NCBI RefSeq assembly: GCF_019320115.1
Contig: NC_089593.1
Span: 38,696,675-38,760,674, forward strand
Length of the DNA stretch: 64,000 nt
Direction of reading: 5' to 3'
DNA from: Miscanthus floridulus
Lineage: Eukaryota > Streptophyta > Magnoliopsida > Poales > Poaceae
This document shows, in pieces, positions 1 to 10,400 of the stretch. Each line of letters begins with the position of its first letter. Position 1 is the first letter of the stretch. Under the pieces are notes generated by a model. The model was not told the DNA's origin, made no database searches, and saw only the letters and a program-made list of their open reading frames with translations. The position numbers and the translations under genes are program-made.

Positions 1-1094
1 ATATAAGACAAAGATAATTTTTTTATTTTGCTTTTAGTTTGTTATGCATCTTTTTTATTTCATTATTATTTTTAGTAACTATATAGCAAACTTAAAAATA
101 GCAAATAGAAAGAAATACTTAGCTAGATACATGGGGGATACTCCTCCCTAAGCTAGATGTTGCCGTGGTATTTCTTAGATTAAGTCTACTAGCAGAAATC
201 TTTCTCATCCATCCAGAAGTTGGGTTTCTCGTGTAGCGAGTGTAGCGACAGTTTGGGAAAATATACTTCTGATGAATGGCTTTACTCTTGATCATCCTGC
301 AAAATACTCCAACAAGAACATCAAAACTCGTGGCACAGATTAGGATAAGGGGTTAGTGGTCAGCCATTCAGAGATTTGTTATCCTTGTGGGTTTAGACAG
401 ATTTCCTAATTGACAAAGTTCTAGCAGGATGTCTATTTAATATTTTTGGATTTTCTTATTTATATAATGTAGAAAGAAAATATGCATGCATGATATATAT
501 ATATTTTATTTATTTTATGCCACCACAGTGAATATTCCCATGGATGTTTACACACTGTGGATTTATTCACATGGGGCTTAGGTTTCATGATGCAATGATG
601 AAATGTAGTCATGAAACTTTTTATTTTTCTTTTATGAGTGCAAGACAAATGTAGAAAAGTAAAATGCTAAAGTGAAAAGTAATTCATGCAATGCTAGGAA
701 GTAAATATGGATAACTACCGATGTTACCTCATGGCCAAGGTTTAGATTTTTAAGTCCTCCGGGCAGAACTTGGCTAGAGAAAAGTCCTTCACTCTTCGGG
801 TGCTTCATCCGGTCTCAACGATGGAGACCTAGATGGCTGCACATCTTATGATGGTGTCTTTGATGGTGATGTCACCTTCTCTTTCCATACCTGCTTGGTC
901 TATGGGCTTGACTTAGGCGGAGTAGGTTCATCTTTCACAACTTCTTTAGGTTCTTCATCTTCCTCCTAACTTTTCTTTAGGGATTGATTCTTTTGGTTTT
1001 AGGATGATCGACATCTCCTCCTAGAGCGGGACTTCTTTGGCTGCTCATAAGTGGTATAACTATTAAAATAATAGCGTACCTTCTCTCTAGGGAA
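1..1094 (-). other. 3' non-coding part of a minus-strand Ty3/gypsy remnant
   Basis: This is AT-rich sequence downstream, on the minus strand, of the protease modules at 1095-2360. Reading on in the same minus frame from about 1050 to 760 gives an acidic, Lys- and Pro-rich linker broken by stops, then nothing protein-like. No reverse transcriptase, RNase H or integrase motif was found in any frame, so either pol lies beyond position 1 or the element never had one. The short open frames here, such as the Lys-rich one at 460-648, match no family I know. Confidence 0.5.
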
Positions 1095-1412
1095 TTAGAA
1101 GTGGACTTGTCTAGATCTGACGTAGATGATCGTGTTGGTGGTGTTGAGAAACGGTCTTGCAAGGATGATGGGCATATCATCTTCTTCTTCACCCATGTCT
1201 AGAACCATGAAATCGGCAGGGGCAAACTGATCGTGTATTCTTACCATAACATCTTTCGCTATTCCCTCCGAAAATCGGATCGATTGGTCCGCCATCTGTA
1301 ATTGCATATATGTAGGGAACAAAGGTTCATCACTGAATAAATATTCATATATTAACTTGGACATTATGTTAACACCCAATCAAATGTTGCAGAAGGTCTT
1401 GTGAAATATCCT
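1095..1412 (-). pseudogene. Second, degenerate retroviral-type aspartic protease module
   Basis: The minus-strand reading contains the signature series of a plant Ty3/gypsy protease: GVNIM near the start, then MQLQMADQSIRFSEGIAKDV, PADFMVLDMG, and the C-terminal PIILARPFL block. These proteases cut the Gag-Pol polyprotein in the virus-like particle. The segment that should hold the catalytic Asp (CDxGAS in the neighbouring module) reads CNI, stop, LGV, so the active site looks lost. It lies in the same reading frame as the first module (1413-2360) and the gag beyond it, directly downstream. It may be a divergent duplicate or the trace of recombination between two related elements. Confidence 0.7.
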
Positions 1413-2360
1413 TTATCCAATGGTACACTCGATCATGGGTACACCAGGGTCATCCTTCTTAGCAAGGAATGGTGAAGCGAGGAGGTGGTTGTACTCTGAT
1501 CGAAGTGTGTTGATCATGTTAACTAATTCTTCTTGAGGCTGACTGGCCTTGTTCTTCATCCTTCTCCTGATGTTCTTCTTCTTGGTCACTGTTATCTCTT
1601 TGGGTAGGTACGGCATCTGTGGATGTCCAGGAGATTGCAGGATGCGGTTCTTGAAAGAAAACTTCTCCTTTCTATCCTTGATTGTGAAATAGATCTTGGC
1701 ACTGTCTACGTAGATGATGGCTTTTGTGATGCTTAGGAAAGGTCAGCCCAAAATAATGGGTGCCCTTACATCTCCACCTGTTTTCAAAACCACAAAGTCT
1801 ACGGGAATATATGATTGTCCCACATGAACAATGACATCTTCAAGAACTCCCTTAGGATAGCAGAGTGACTGATCTACAAGCTGCAAACGCATATTTATGT
1901 ACAATAAAGTATCTCCATTAATATGATCATAAATTACCTAAGGCATGATGTTGACACTTGCTCCGAAGTCACAGACAACTTCTTGGAAAATGTGAGGTTT
2001 AATGGCGATGGGAATGACAGGTCTCCCTGGATCACTCTTCTTTTCTAGCAAGGTATAATCTATCCACCTTCCCATTGATGGTTGTATATAGTAATATGCT
2101 GCATTGTGAATATCAACAAGATTTGTAGTTTCTAGATCTTCTAGTTGCCCAAGAATCTTACCTTTGTCGGGCGAAGGAACAACAGCTGCCAGTTGAGCTA
2201 TTTGTGATTCTACCATTTTATTAAAGCTATGCTGGTTCTTAAAGGCAAAAGCAAAGCTATCCATTCTATTATTTATGTTCTCTAGAATTTTATCATTGGT
2301 AGCCACCTTTCTAGATAATCCCTCCATAAGTTTAGATTGGCCAGCAATTAATTCTCTCAA
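1413..2360 (-). pseudogene. Gag-protease linker and first aspartic protease module (Athila-like)
   Basis: Minus frame. From 2360 there is a Gag C-terminal helical stretch (RELIAGQSKLMEGLSRKV, then QIAQLA), a linker with KKSDPGRPVIP, and the protease core VVCDFGASVNIMP, which keeps the catalytic Asp. A stop (1938-1940) follows at once. The frame then continues with QLVDQS, a VDFVVLK strand, and APIILG, a stop and PFL, all usual for this protease family. Residues after 1700 form a basic tail (KKKNIRRRMKNK). The CDxGASVNxMP form is typical of the Athila group. Breaks are nonsense codons with no visible frameshift. Gag lies upstream and a second protease-like module downstream, an unusual order. 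Confidence 0.75.
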
Positions 2361-3473
2361 GGGTGGTTGATTGAAATTATTAAAATTATTACCTTGATAG
2401 TTACCTTGGTAGTTCGGTCTTTGTTGCTGATTCCATCCTTGATTCTGCTAAGGACGAAAGTAGTTGGTGTTGTTGACAAAGTTCATATTCTCATGGGTTT
2501 TAGGACAGTTGCTCCCTGAATGCCTAGTGTTTCCACACACTTCACACGTCATGTGAGAATCATGAATATGCATGACTTCTTGCTTTTCATTGGCTCGGTC
2601 TTTGAGCTTCTTCATCGGCAGGTCCATCTTGGCAGACCGCATGTCTACCTCCTTGAGTTGATGCATAGCTCCACCTCTCTTGCAGGTTTGAAGACATTCT
2701 TCATTTGAGCCTTGGTTGGAGGCCATCTTCTCCACGAGAGTTGTTGCAGCTAGGAGTGTAAGTGGCAGGAACGCTCCTCCAACAGCAGCATCCATAGTCT
2801 CATGGGTACTGTTGGTCAACCCATGGTAGAAAGTCTGCATGAGTAGCCAATTCTCCATCCCATGATGAGGATATTCTGATATGCAGTCTTGAAAGCGTTC
2901 CCATGCCTTAGGGACAGATTCATCATGTTGCTGCTGAAAACTTGAAATTCTCCCACGCAGAGCATTGGTCTTGCCTGTGGGAAAGAACTTTGCTAGGAAG
3001 GCAGTGGAGCAGTTATCCCATGTAGTATTTCAATCTTTGTTGGCATAGAACCATTGCTTTGCCTTCCCCAAGAGTGAGAATGGGAAGAGGCGAAGTAATA
3101 TGGCATCTTGGGTTACTCCTTTGATAGTGAAAGTGCTACAGATCTCTAGGAAGTGTTAGAGATGTGCACTCACATCCTTATGTGCCTTTCCACAAAACTA
3201 GCTTGCTGGCACCATATTGATGAGGGATGGCTTGAGCTCGAATCTATTATCTCCAACATTGACTGTTGGTCCAGTATGGATGTTGGCCGTAGTTGGAGCA
3301 GAGAATTTACGGAGAGTCCTGTTAGCCATAGCTTCAAATTCAGGTGTTAATCTTCGTCTTTTATGGTTATCTTCCGACTTTAAAGCTAGAACTTTCTTAA
3401 GTTTAGCTCTAGTCCTTCTGATCAATGTTTCTGGATCTTCAACGTAGTTTGTTGGAAGGTCAAAACTGGTCAT
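2361..3473 (-). pseudogene. Ty3/gypsy gag (Retrotrans_gag domain plus CCHC knuckle), with nonsense codons
   Basis: Minus strand from an ATG at 3473. The N-terminal 90 residues are basic (TRAKLKKVLALKS, KRRRL). The frame continues through three stops (one at 3198-3200, one a few codons on, one near 3030) into the Retrotrans_gag core: LLRLFPFSLLGKAKQWFY, then RGRISSFQQQHDES, WERFQDC and LLMQTFYHGL. A CX2CX4HX4C zinc knuckle (CEVCGNTRHSGSNC, about 2504-2548) follows, then a Gln/Asn-rich tail interrupted by a stop at 2448-2450. Gag builds the particle and binds genomic RNA. The whole stretch stays in one frame with the protease modules. The FYHGL and knuckle context fits the Athila side of Ty3/gypsy. 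Confidence 0.8.
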
Positions 3474-3600
3474 ACATTACCCTGCATAAGATACACAAGT
3501 AGACAATACAAGGGTAAGCCTGTTTGAGTAGAGGTCAATAGTTATCTTCGATCACATCAATAAGTATAAGTTTCTCAATACTTCCTTTGCCTATTTACCT

Positions 3601-3618
3601 TTCCTGGTAATGGTGCCA
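3601..3618 (-). other. Primer-binding site, tRNA-Asp-like, for the minus-strand Ty3 remnant
   Basis: On the minus strand this reads TGGCACCATTACCAGGAA. It resembles the plant Ty3/gypsy site beginning TGGCGCCGTTGCCGGGGA, with four differences that could all be transitions. It sits just upstream of gag and just downstream of a CA dinucleotide (complement of 3623-3624) that would close the 5' LTR. This placement supports the call; the tRNA assignment is from recall. Confidence 0.55.
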
Positions 3619-4822
3619 AAAATGCTTGTTGGTATTTATTAACGTGTCACTTGTTTTAAGTAGCCACCTATTATAAACCTATATCTCCTAACACTACTTT
3701 ACTAGGTTGTCATCCCTAGTGATGATGCCAGAGATGCTTGTTGGTACTACATAGCATTACTACTAGAATAATACTAAGAAGTTTTTTTATCATTTTATGA
3801 GACTAGAAATAATATATATATAATTATATAAATGAAAAGGATCTGCAAGCACATAGATAATATACCATTGTAGCACTTTGCCCGAGAGTATTTCAGGTAT
3901 CATTATTTATATTTTTACCACAGGGAAGGTCTAGCATGGACATGTATTGATAACTTATACTATTGATAGAGAAGTAAACCATAACCAATATTCTACTCAA
4001 AACAGGAGTAAGTCATAGGACAAGATATATATATATGATAAGTATTGATCAATGATAATGATAAATCACTCAGAGTACTCCTTTCTATGGCATTAGCATG
4101 GTCCGATAGAGTATTAGAGGAATAATTCCTAAGTCATTCTTTATTATAAGTCAAAGTATACATTGATTAGTGCAATTGTACCTAGTAATCATTGCTAAGA
4201 CCATCGTCATATCTACACATAAGGGATATTACTAAGGAAGATTAAGAACAGAGCTTGTTCTTACTTCATAACCGGAGCCTACATGCACCTATATTTGGGG
4301 AGTGGACTACAAAGGACTCAATGGGAGTGTCACATCCGTGATCTACCATATGACCAAAAATATAGGGTGTATCCTAGGTAAACAATATATAAGCACCACG
4401 CTTACACAATGTCGACCACTCACCCATGGTACCTTAGAGTGAGCGCTATATGAACTTATGCATGAACATGATGATAATCCAACTATACTAAGCATATAAT
4501 CAAAGTAGACAATGAATGTTATAATGAAGAACATAAATAAGATGAATACTAATATTGTCATAACAATTGTAACTAGCATATAAAAGTAATGGAGATACAA
4601 AAGACAGGGGGTACAAAGATTATACTAAACCACACTCTTGACACGATCAGAAATCCAAGCGAAGCCTGCTTGCCTCCCTCTAGACCTAGCCTAACTAGCT
4701 ATGCCCTAGAATATGATGGAGCTCTGAGGATGATTAGGGTTTTTGTCTTCTCAAATGACTTGATGACTGGGGAGGTGGTAGGGGCTAACATATATAGGCC
4801 AGAGCATCCAATGTGAGCCATA
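3619..4822 (-). mobile_element. 5' LTR (probably truncated) of the minus-strand Ty3 remnant
   Basis: About 1.2 kb of AT-rich DNA with no credible gene lies between the PBS at 3601-3618 and the Sirevirus LTR that begins abruptly near 4823. Its position upstream of gag makes it the LTR and leader of the minus-strand element. The outer end is probably cut off, because no second LTR and no target-site duplication is visible. A second copy of the LTR-end/PBS-like block (about 3724-3746) lies 112 bp inside it. The hydrophobic frame at 4343-4600 is a chance frame. Confidence 0.5.
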
Positions 4823-6795
4823 CTATAGGGCATTTCATTTCACCGGTCATAGGTGTGTAGAGAAGTTTATGACCAAGTTTAGGATAGATGGCCATACTAT
4901 CAAGAGAGGCAAACTTATTTGCATATCGATCATCTAGTGCCACTTGAGCGATCTAACTTTGTGATGTTGTTAGGATCGAGTGGCATGGTGAATTGAGTGG
5001 TTAACTCCTTAAAATTGATTGTGAAAATGGTGGTATACACTTGGTGGTGTTGGCACATTTGCAAAAGAGAAGTTGTTGGAGTTGAAGCAGATCAACTCAG
5101 AAAAGAAAAGGAGGAGTTTTAGGGGGACCGGACTCTGCCTCGGCAGTGACCGGACTCTGCCCCCTGTGTTCAGTCATGTCGCGCAATGAAGGCATGGTTT
5201 AGGGTTTATGACCAGACATTGGCAAGGTTGAAGGACCGAACATGGCGCTTGTGTGTCCGGTCATGGTGACGTGGCACGACAGAGATAGCGTGGGAGGACC
5301 AGACTCTGGAGCATATCCGGTCATCAGTGACCTGATGCATCCGGTCAGCCTTGGGAGCTCTTGATGTGGTTTTTTATCATGACTAGACATTGGCTAAGGC
5401 ACATCTAGTCATTTCATGGAGGCACGTCCGATCAATTGCTGGCTATGCGCGTGAGTGCCTAGGCACGCGTGATCTGACGCTAGGAGGCTGCATCCGATCG
5501 TTGCTTTGGCACGTCCGATCTTTGCTAAGGCGCACATGGGGGAGAATTAGTCATTGGGATCGGGTGGCGCACATTCAAAGAAGTGACATGTGGTGAGGAT
5601 CCCGCGATCGGACGTGCGTCCTGTCATCACGACCGGCATGTCTAGCCATCCCAAAATCTACCCATTGAAGGGGTAACAGCTCTATTTGTTTGTCGGGTTA
5701 TAAACAGAGCACTTGGGTGGCCTTAGGCTGGTAGCTGAGCACCCTTAAGCCCTGGTGGCTTGTGTAGGTGTGCTTGGGAGTCCTCTCACTTACATAAGCT
5801 TGATAGTGATCATTTGATTGAGTGTGAGTGCGATTCTAGTGCCATTGCTTCATGAGGTTGCATCGAGTGGCACTAGGTGATTGAGTTACAAGACGATGGT
5901 GCTTGTTACTCTTGGAGGTTGCCACCTCCTAGATGGCTTGGTGGTGGTCTCTGTCGAAGCATGCAAAGAAGATTGTGCGGTGCTCCAAAGAAGTGATTAT
6001 GAGGAGGATTGTGCTCACTCTGTGGGAGCCACAAAGAGCAACTCTAGTAGAGCGAGATGCAAAGGGCAACAAGTGGTTCGGCCGGGTCAAGTGCTAGAGC
6101 TTGTGGTAAGCACTCCACGTGGGAGAGTGTGACTTGCAGGTCACCACTAGCAAGAGGACCGGTGGCAACCTTGGAGCTTGTCTCAATGGGGACTAGCGTG
6201 TTGGCAAACACGTGAACCTCAGGATAAAATCACCATGTCGTCCTTGTCTTCCCATTGGTTTGTAATTCCCTCATACAAGCTTGTAATTACTTTCATATTC
6301 ACTGTGCTTGTGTAGTTGCTCTTATAATTTGTTAGCTTGTGTAGCTTGCTAGTTACCTTCTTGCTTGTGTAGCATAGAAGTAGCTCCCTTGCGTGACTAA
6401 TTTGGTTTGAGCGACCTTGTTAGTCACATTGCTTAGTTTGTGTAGCTAAGTAATTTGAGCTCTATAATTTGGCTTGTGTAGCCTTTTTATAGAGCATTGC
6501 TAGTGAAGTTAGGTGGCTTTGTGCTTTTGCTTATTAACATGTGTAGGAGCTCCCTAGTTGCTTGAGTACTAGCGGCATTGGTTTGTGTGACCTTACTCCT
6601 AGAATTGGTTAGATGAGCTCTAGCTAGCCCGGCACCTTTGTTGCCTAATTAGGATCTTTATAAGGTTCTTGTGAACTTAGAGGGGTGTAGTCTTGGCTAG
6701 ACCATTAGTTTTAATTCCGCATTTATCTCGGTTAGCCGACGCATTTAATTATAGAAAGGACTATTCACCCCCTAGTCCACCGTCTCGACCTTACA
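4823..6795 (+). mobile_element. 5' LTR of Sirevirus-like copia copy 1 (5'-truncated, long-LTR type)
   Basis: From about 4823 the sequence aligns to the LTR at 43177-49918. It runs to CTTACA just before a primer-binding-like site, so the first 450 or so bases of the LTR are missing. It contains many halves of a GACCGGAC/GTCCGGTC palindrome (about 5120-5640) and the long T/G-rich stretch about 6230-6600 with repeated TTGTGTAGC. Palindrome-rich LTRs are described for Sireviruses. Two others (33126-35747, 41136-42911) share its ends but lack the central portion, so two LTR subtypes exist here. The frames at 5199-5596 and 5881-6132 are not genes. Confidence 0.75.
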
Positions 6796-6868
6796 AGTCA
6801 TATTAGAGCTCGGTCTCTCATTTGTGGTCATCACCAACCTGAGAGGATGACGACTTATGGGCTATATG
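6796..6868 (+). other. Degenerate PBS and gag start of copy 1, ending in a hAT TSD
   Basis: The LTR end is followed by CATATTAGAGCT, a decayed form of TGGTATCAGAGC, the initiator-Met tRNA primer site seen intact at 35750-35761. A gag ATG at 6847 opens MTTYGLY and is then interrupted by the hAT element. The last eight bases (6861-6868, GCTATATG) are the left target-site duplication. Confidence 0.65.
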
Positions 6869-7424
6869 TAGTGTTCGCCTAAACAGCCTAAACAGCCATT
6901 TAAACGGCCATTAAACGGTAAACGGTGGTAAACTATTTGTTTAGGGGGTAAACGGAAATTAAACGGTTGACCGTTTAAACGGTCAAAAATGGGAAAAATG
7001 GTCTAAATGGCCTAAACGGAACGGAGATAAATGGTATTAAACGGGCTAAACAACTGTTTAAACGACTGTTTAGGCGAACACGAGGTAAATCTAGTTCAAT
7101 TTTGTATGGATAAATTTGTATACTTAAGTTTATTATATTTATAAATGTGTACACTTGATATGTTACATGCATAAATATCTATATTTGGTTCTTTTCACAT
7201 GCATAAATATAATATACATACCAAAATAATTGATTTTTACTCGGATAAATATGTATAAATGCTAGAATACTTGATTTTTTACATGCACATATATAATTAT
7301 ATGTATTTTTTTAAAGTACAAGACTGTTTAGACCTTTTAACTTTATTTAAACACCGTGTAAACAGCCTAAACGCTAAACGAAAGGCGACCGTGTAAAGAC
7401 CGTTTACCGTTTAGGAAAACATTG
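6869..7424. mobile_element. Non-autonomous hAT MITE (copy 1), 556 bp, 8-bp TSD
   Basis: The insert splits the copia gag and is flanked by the perfect 8-bp repeat GCTATATG (6861-6868 and 7425-7432), as expected for hAT. Termini are imperfect inverted repeats: TAGTGTTCGCCTAAAC on the left, and the complement of the right end reads CAATGTTTTCCTAAAC. The ends are rich in short CGTTTAAACGG-type palindromes, likely transposase-binding sites; the centre is AT-rich and has no transposase. The interrupted gag reads through at the corresponding site in the inner element (near 35810), which confirms an insertion. Confidence 0.85.
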
Positions 7425-7432
7425 GCTATATG

Positions 7433-7489
7433 TTGAGACTCCATACACTTTTGATAGCACACACTTTGCACGGTGAAAAATTTGGATGA
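7433..7489 (+). pseudogene. Short gag N-terminal piece of Sirevirus-like copy 1
   Basis: Between the hAT element and the giant solo LTR lie 57 bases matching the gag N-terminus of the other copies (ACTTTTGATxGCACACACTT). They end in GATGA (7485-7489), the left target-site duplication of the solo LTR. The gag resumes at 11863. Confidence 0.75.
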
Positions 7490-10400
7490 TGTAACACCTC
7501 GGGTGTTAGCCTTGCATAACTTGACTTGCATAACATGAGCATGATCATCACGCATTCATAAACAAGCATTTACAAATGAGACATTGATTTGAAACATATG
7601 CAACGTTGCTTGTTATTGCATGTTTCTTTGTACTTATGCAACTGATTATGAATGTAAACATGTACTTGGTAGATTTGAGTCACCAAAAATATTTGGCAAT
7701 GCTTAGGTTCACAAATGGAACATGGATCATGAATGTCATTTTTCATGGTCAAGTCTTTAAGGCATATTTCATGTGATTACTTTCAATAGCTCTATGAGTG
7801 ACTACTACATGAAATGCTTGAATGGCCTTGCAAATTGCTTAAACATGCTTAGGATATCATTAGGAACAACTTTGGTATTTAGTGCTAGGGCTAGTTTGGT
7901 CATTAAGCCATGCTTTGATGTGTTTCCTCTTTTAAAAGTGACATGTTTGACCAATTTGGAACTAGGTGTTAGGGACCTTGCATGGAGGAGTTCACTTAAG
8001 CAATGTTGTAGTGCTTGACATAAGGAACAACTTTTATTTTTGGGTCATGGACTGATTTAGCTTCTAACATGCTTGAATGGGTCCCACAAAAACCAGCAAA
8101 ATCCAGCTTTCAACACTTAACGAATTTTGCTAAGACTGGGATCACTGACAGCCTGACAAGCCGACTTTGATCATGATTTTACTCAGTTTACGTTGAGAAT
8201 TGGAACACGATCATTGAACAACATTTGTAACTGTTACTTAGGTCTACAAAGTTGGTTTAGTAACCTAGCGCTAATTCGTCACGGATTGGAAGTTAAATCA
8301 TCACCAAAACTCATCGTCAGGATCGGTACCGAGGTTAACTGACGAACTGAATCGGCGTCGTGGCCGACCGGCTTCAGGTGCTGATCGCCGCATGGCGCGG
8401 GAAACGGCCGCGCGTCGCCGCCGGTCTGTCCGCGCAGGCCACGCTACACCTGAGCATGCCTTCATCATGCCAGCTACCGCCCGCTCCCTCCCAGCGCTCC
8501 CATTTCGCTTCTGGCTTCCTTCTTCACCGCATGCGCTGCAGCGAGCTCCTCCCCGCCTCCGCCGTCACCATTAGCGACGCCAACTCGCGCCTAGCCACTC
8601 CAGCACCATCGCCATAGCTCCACCGTCTCCCCAGCGACCCACTACTTCTTCCCGTGCCCGCCATTCGAGTTCGGTAAGCGTCAGCGCCGTGCCAATGCTC
8701 ACCGGAGCTCTGCCGCGGACTCCATCGTCGTGGCCACGCCGCCACAGTCCTCCTCCCGTTCCGTTAGCTAGCGCGCTAGGTCCCCCAGTGTTCATAGATG
8801 CTTGTCTGCACCTTAGGTTGAGCTGTCGAGGTCGTCGCCGGTGTACCGCCGACGTCCCGCCTCGCCGAGCCGCCATGGCCGCCGCCGTCGTCGCTGGTGT
8901 CGACGATAGGGCCGGCCAAGTAGACCAATCAACGCGTTAGGTCACGGGGGTCACTCAGTGATGATGTCACCGCCGGCGGACTCGCCATCGACGAGCTTTG
9001 GCCACGTCCGTCGAGCAGCGCCGCTGTGCTCTGTTTTGGTCTTGCTGACCAGTGGGTCCCGCGTGTCAGCGACTCAATATTTCAAATCCAGTTCAGTTTG
9101 AATGCAGATTCACATGTGTTTTGTTATTTTCATATCTTCAGTTTGGTAGCTCCTAAATTTGGGAAATAAATATGGTTGTGTTCCTTAGGAAGTGTAGTAT
9201 TTAAGAAAAATATGTTCTTGGTTTCAACAGTAGAAATTTCTGGAGATTTAAATAAGTATTTGAAATGTGCTTTTGAATGCATTCAAATTTGTTTATTTTA
9301 TATCTAGAGTTCCTGTGCTCCAAAAATTTTGAAATTTTTGTGGTAGGCTATTCTTGTCATATATGAACTCTGGTAAAAATTTAAGGACCAGTGCATGTGT
9401 AGATCTATAGTTATAGATTTTTCTTTTATAAATAGTTAATCCTTGCATGAATTTTTATAAATTAATTATGAGTCCAAAATTTATGAAATTTGTTGGAGGT
9501 AATCCTAGTACCATATGTATGTTAAGAAAAATAGGAAATCTGTTGCTTGACAATTTTCAATAGGATTTTCCATTTATGCTATTTCAAGCCTTGCTGCCTT
9601 ATCATTTGTGTACAGAATGTTCTACTTGGTAAAATGACATGAAATTTTTATAGTAGTCCTTTGATAGCATTAGTAAGGCACTGTAAATTTTAGAGAATTT
9701 GTGAAGTACATCTGATATATGTTTATTATTTAACCTAGATATCTAAATAAAATAATAAAGGCATTTAAATAAATAGTTTGGACTTCACCATTATATTATC
9801 TTAAATGTATTTGGTATGCTTAAACTGTTGGTAGATTCTATGTTATCAAATTTCGAATGATTACATGAAGTAGAAGTATTATTACTTTATATTGCATGTT
9901 AAATAGTTTCCGGACTGATTCTAGAATGTGATGAGTTGCATGTTGAAACTGATGCGTACTGTAAAAATGGTTAATAACAAAGTTGTGGAGAATTTGATAA
10001 GCTTTTCAGAAAGTCCAGGATCACTATTTTTGGATTTGTAGAACTCCAGTTAGGAGTGAAACAAGTAGCTACTGTTTGTGGCATAGTCGATGCATTGTAG
10101 AAGTAGTTAAGTAAATATCGAGAAGAGATATGCACCTACTCAAACAACGTGATGCACTTGTTAACATATATGCATTCGTAATACTTATACCATACTCATG
10201 CATCTAGGATCGGAGGAAGAGATCACGTTGCTAGAATTCGAAGAAGCAGAGGAAGGGAAAACGCAGGAGGATCCGCAAGCCGCAGCTCCCGAAGGCGTGG
10301 AGCAGAACCCTGAAGAGCTTCCAGAGTGTCCTGACCACCGCCCTACTTCCTTTCTGCGAGGTAAGCCCCGGAGCATTATAAGTCTCCCAGTAATTTACAA

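Noticed and set aside
4343..4600. Hydrophobic 85-codon minus-strand frame resembling a membrane protein
   Set aside because: AT-rich DNA within a retrotransposon LTR gives Ile/Phe-rich translations by chance; no start context or homology recognised.
8360..8940. Several overlapping GC-rich frames on both strands suggesting a gene
   Set aside because: They lie inside the 4.37-kb solo LTR, overlap each other in multiple frames, and show no domain or consistent codon bias.
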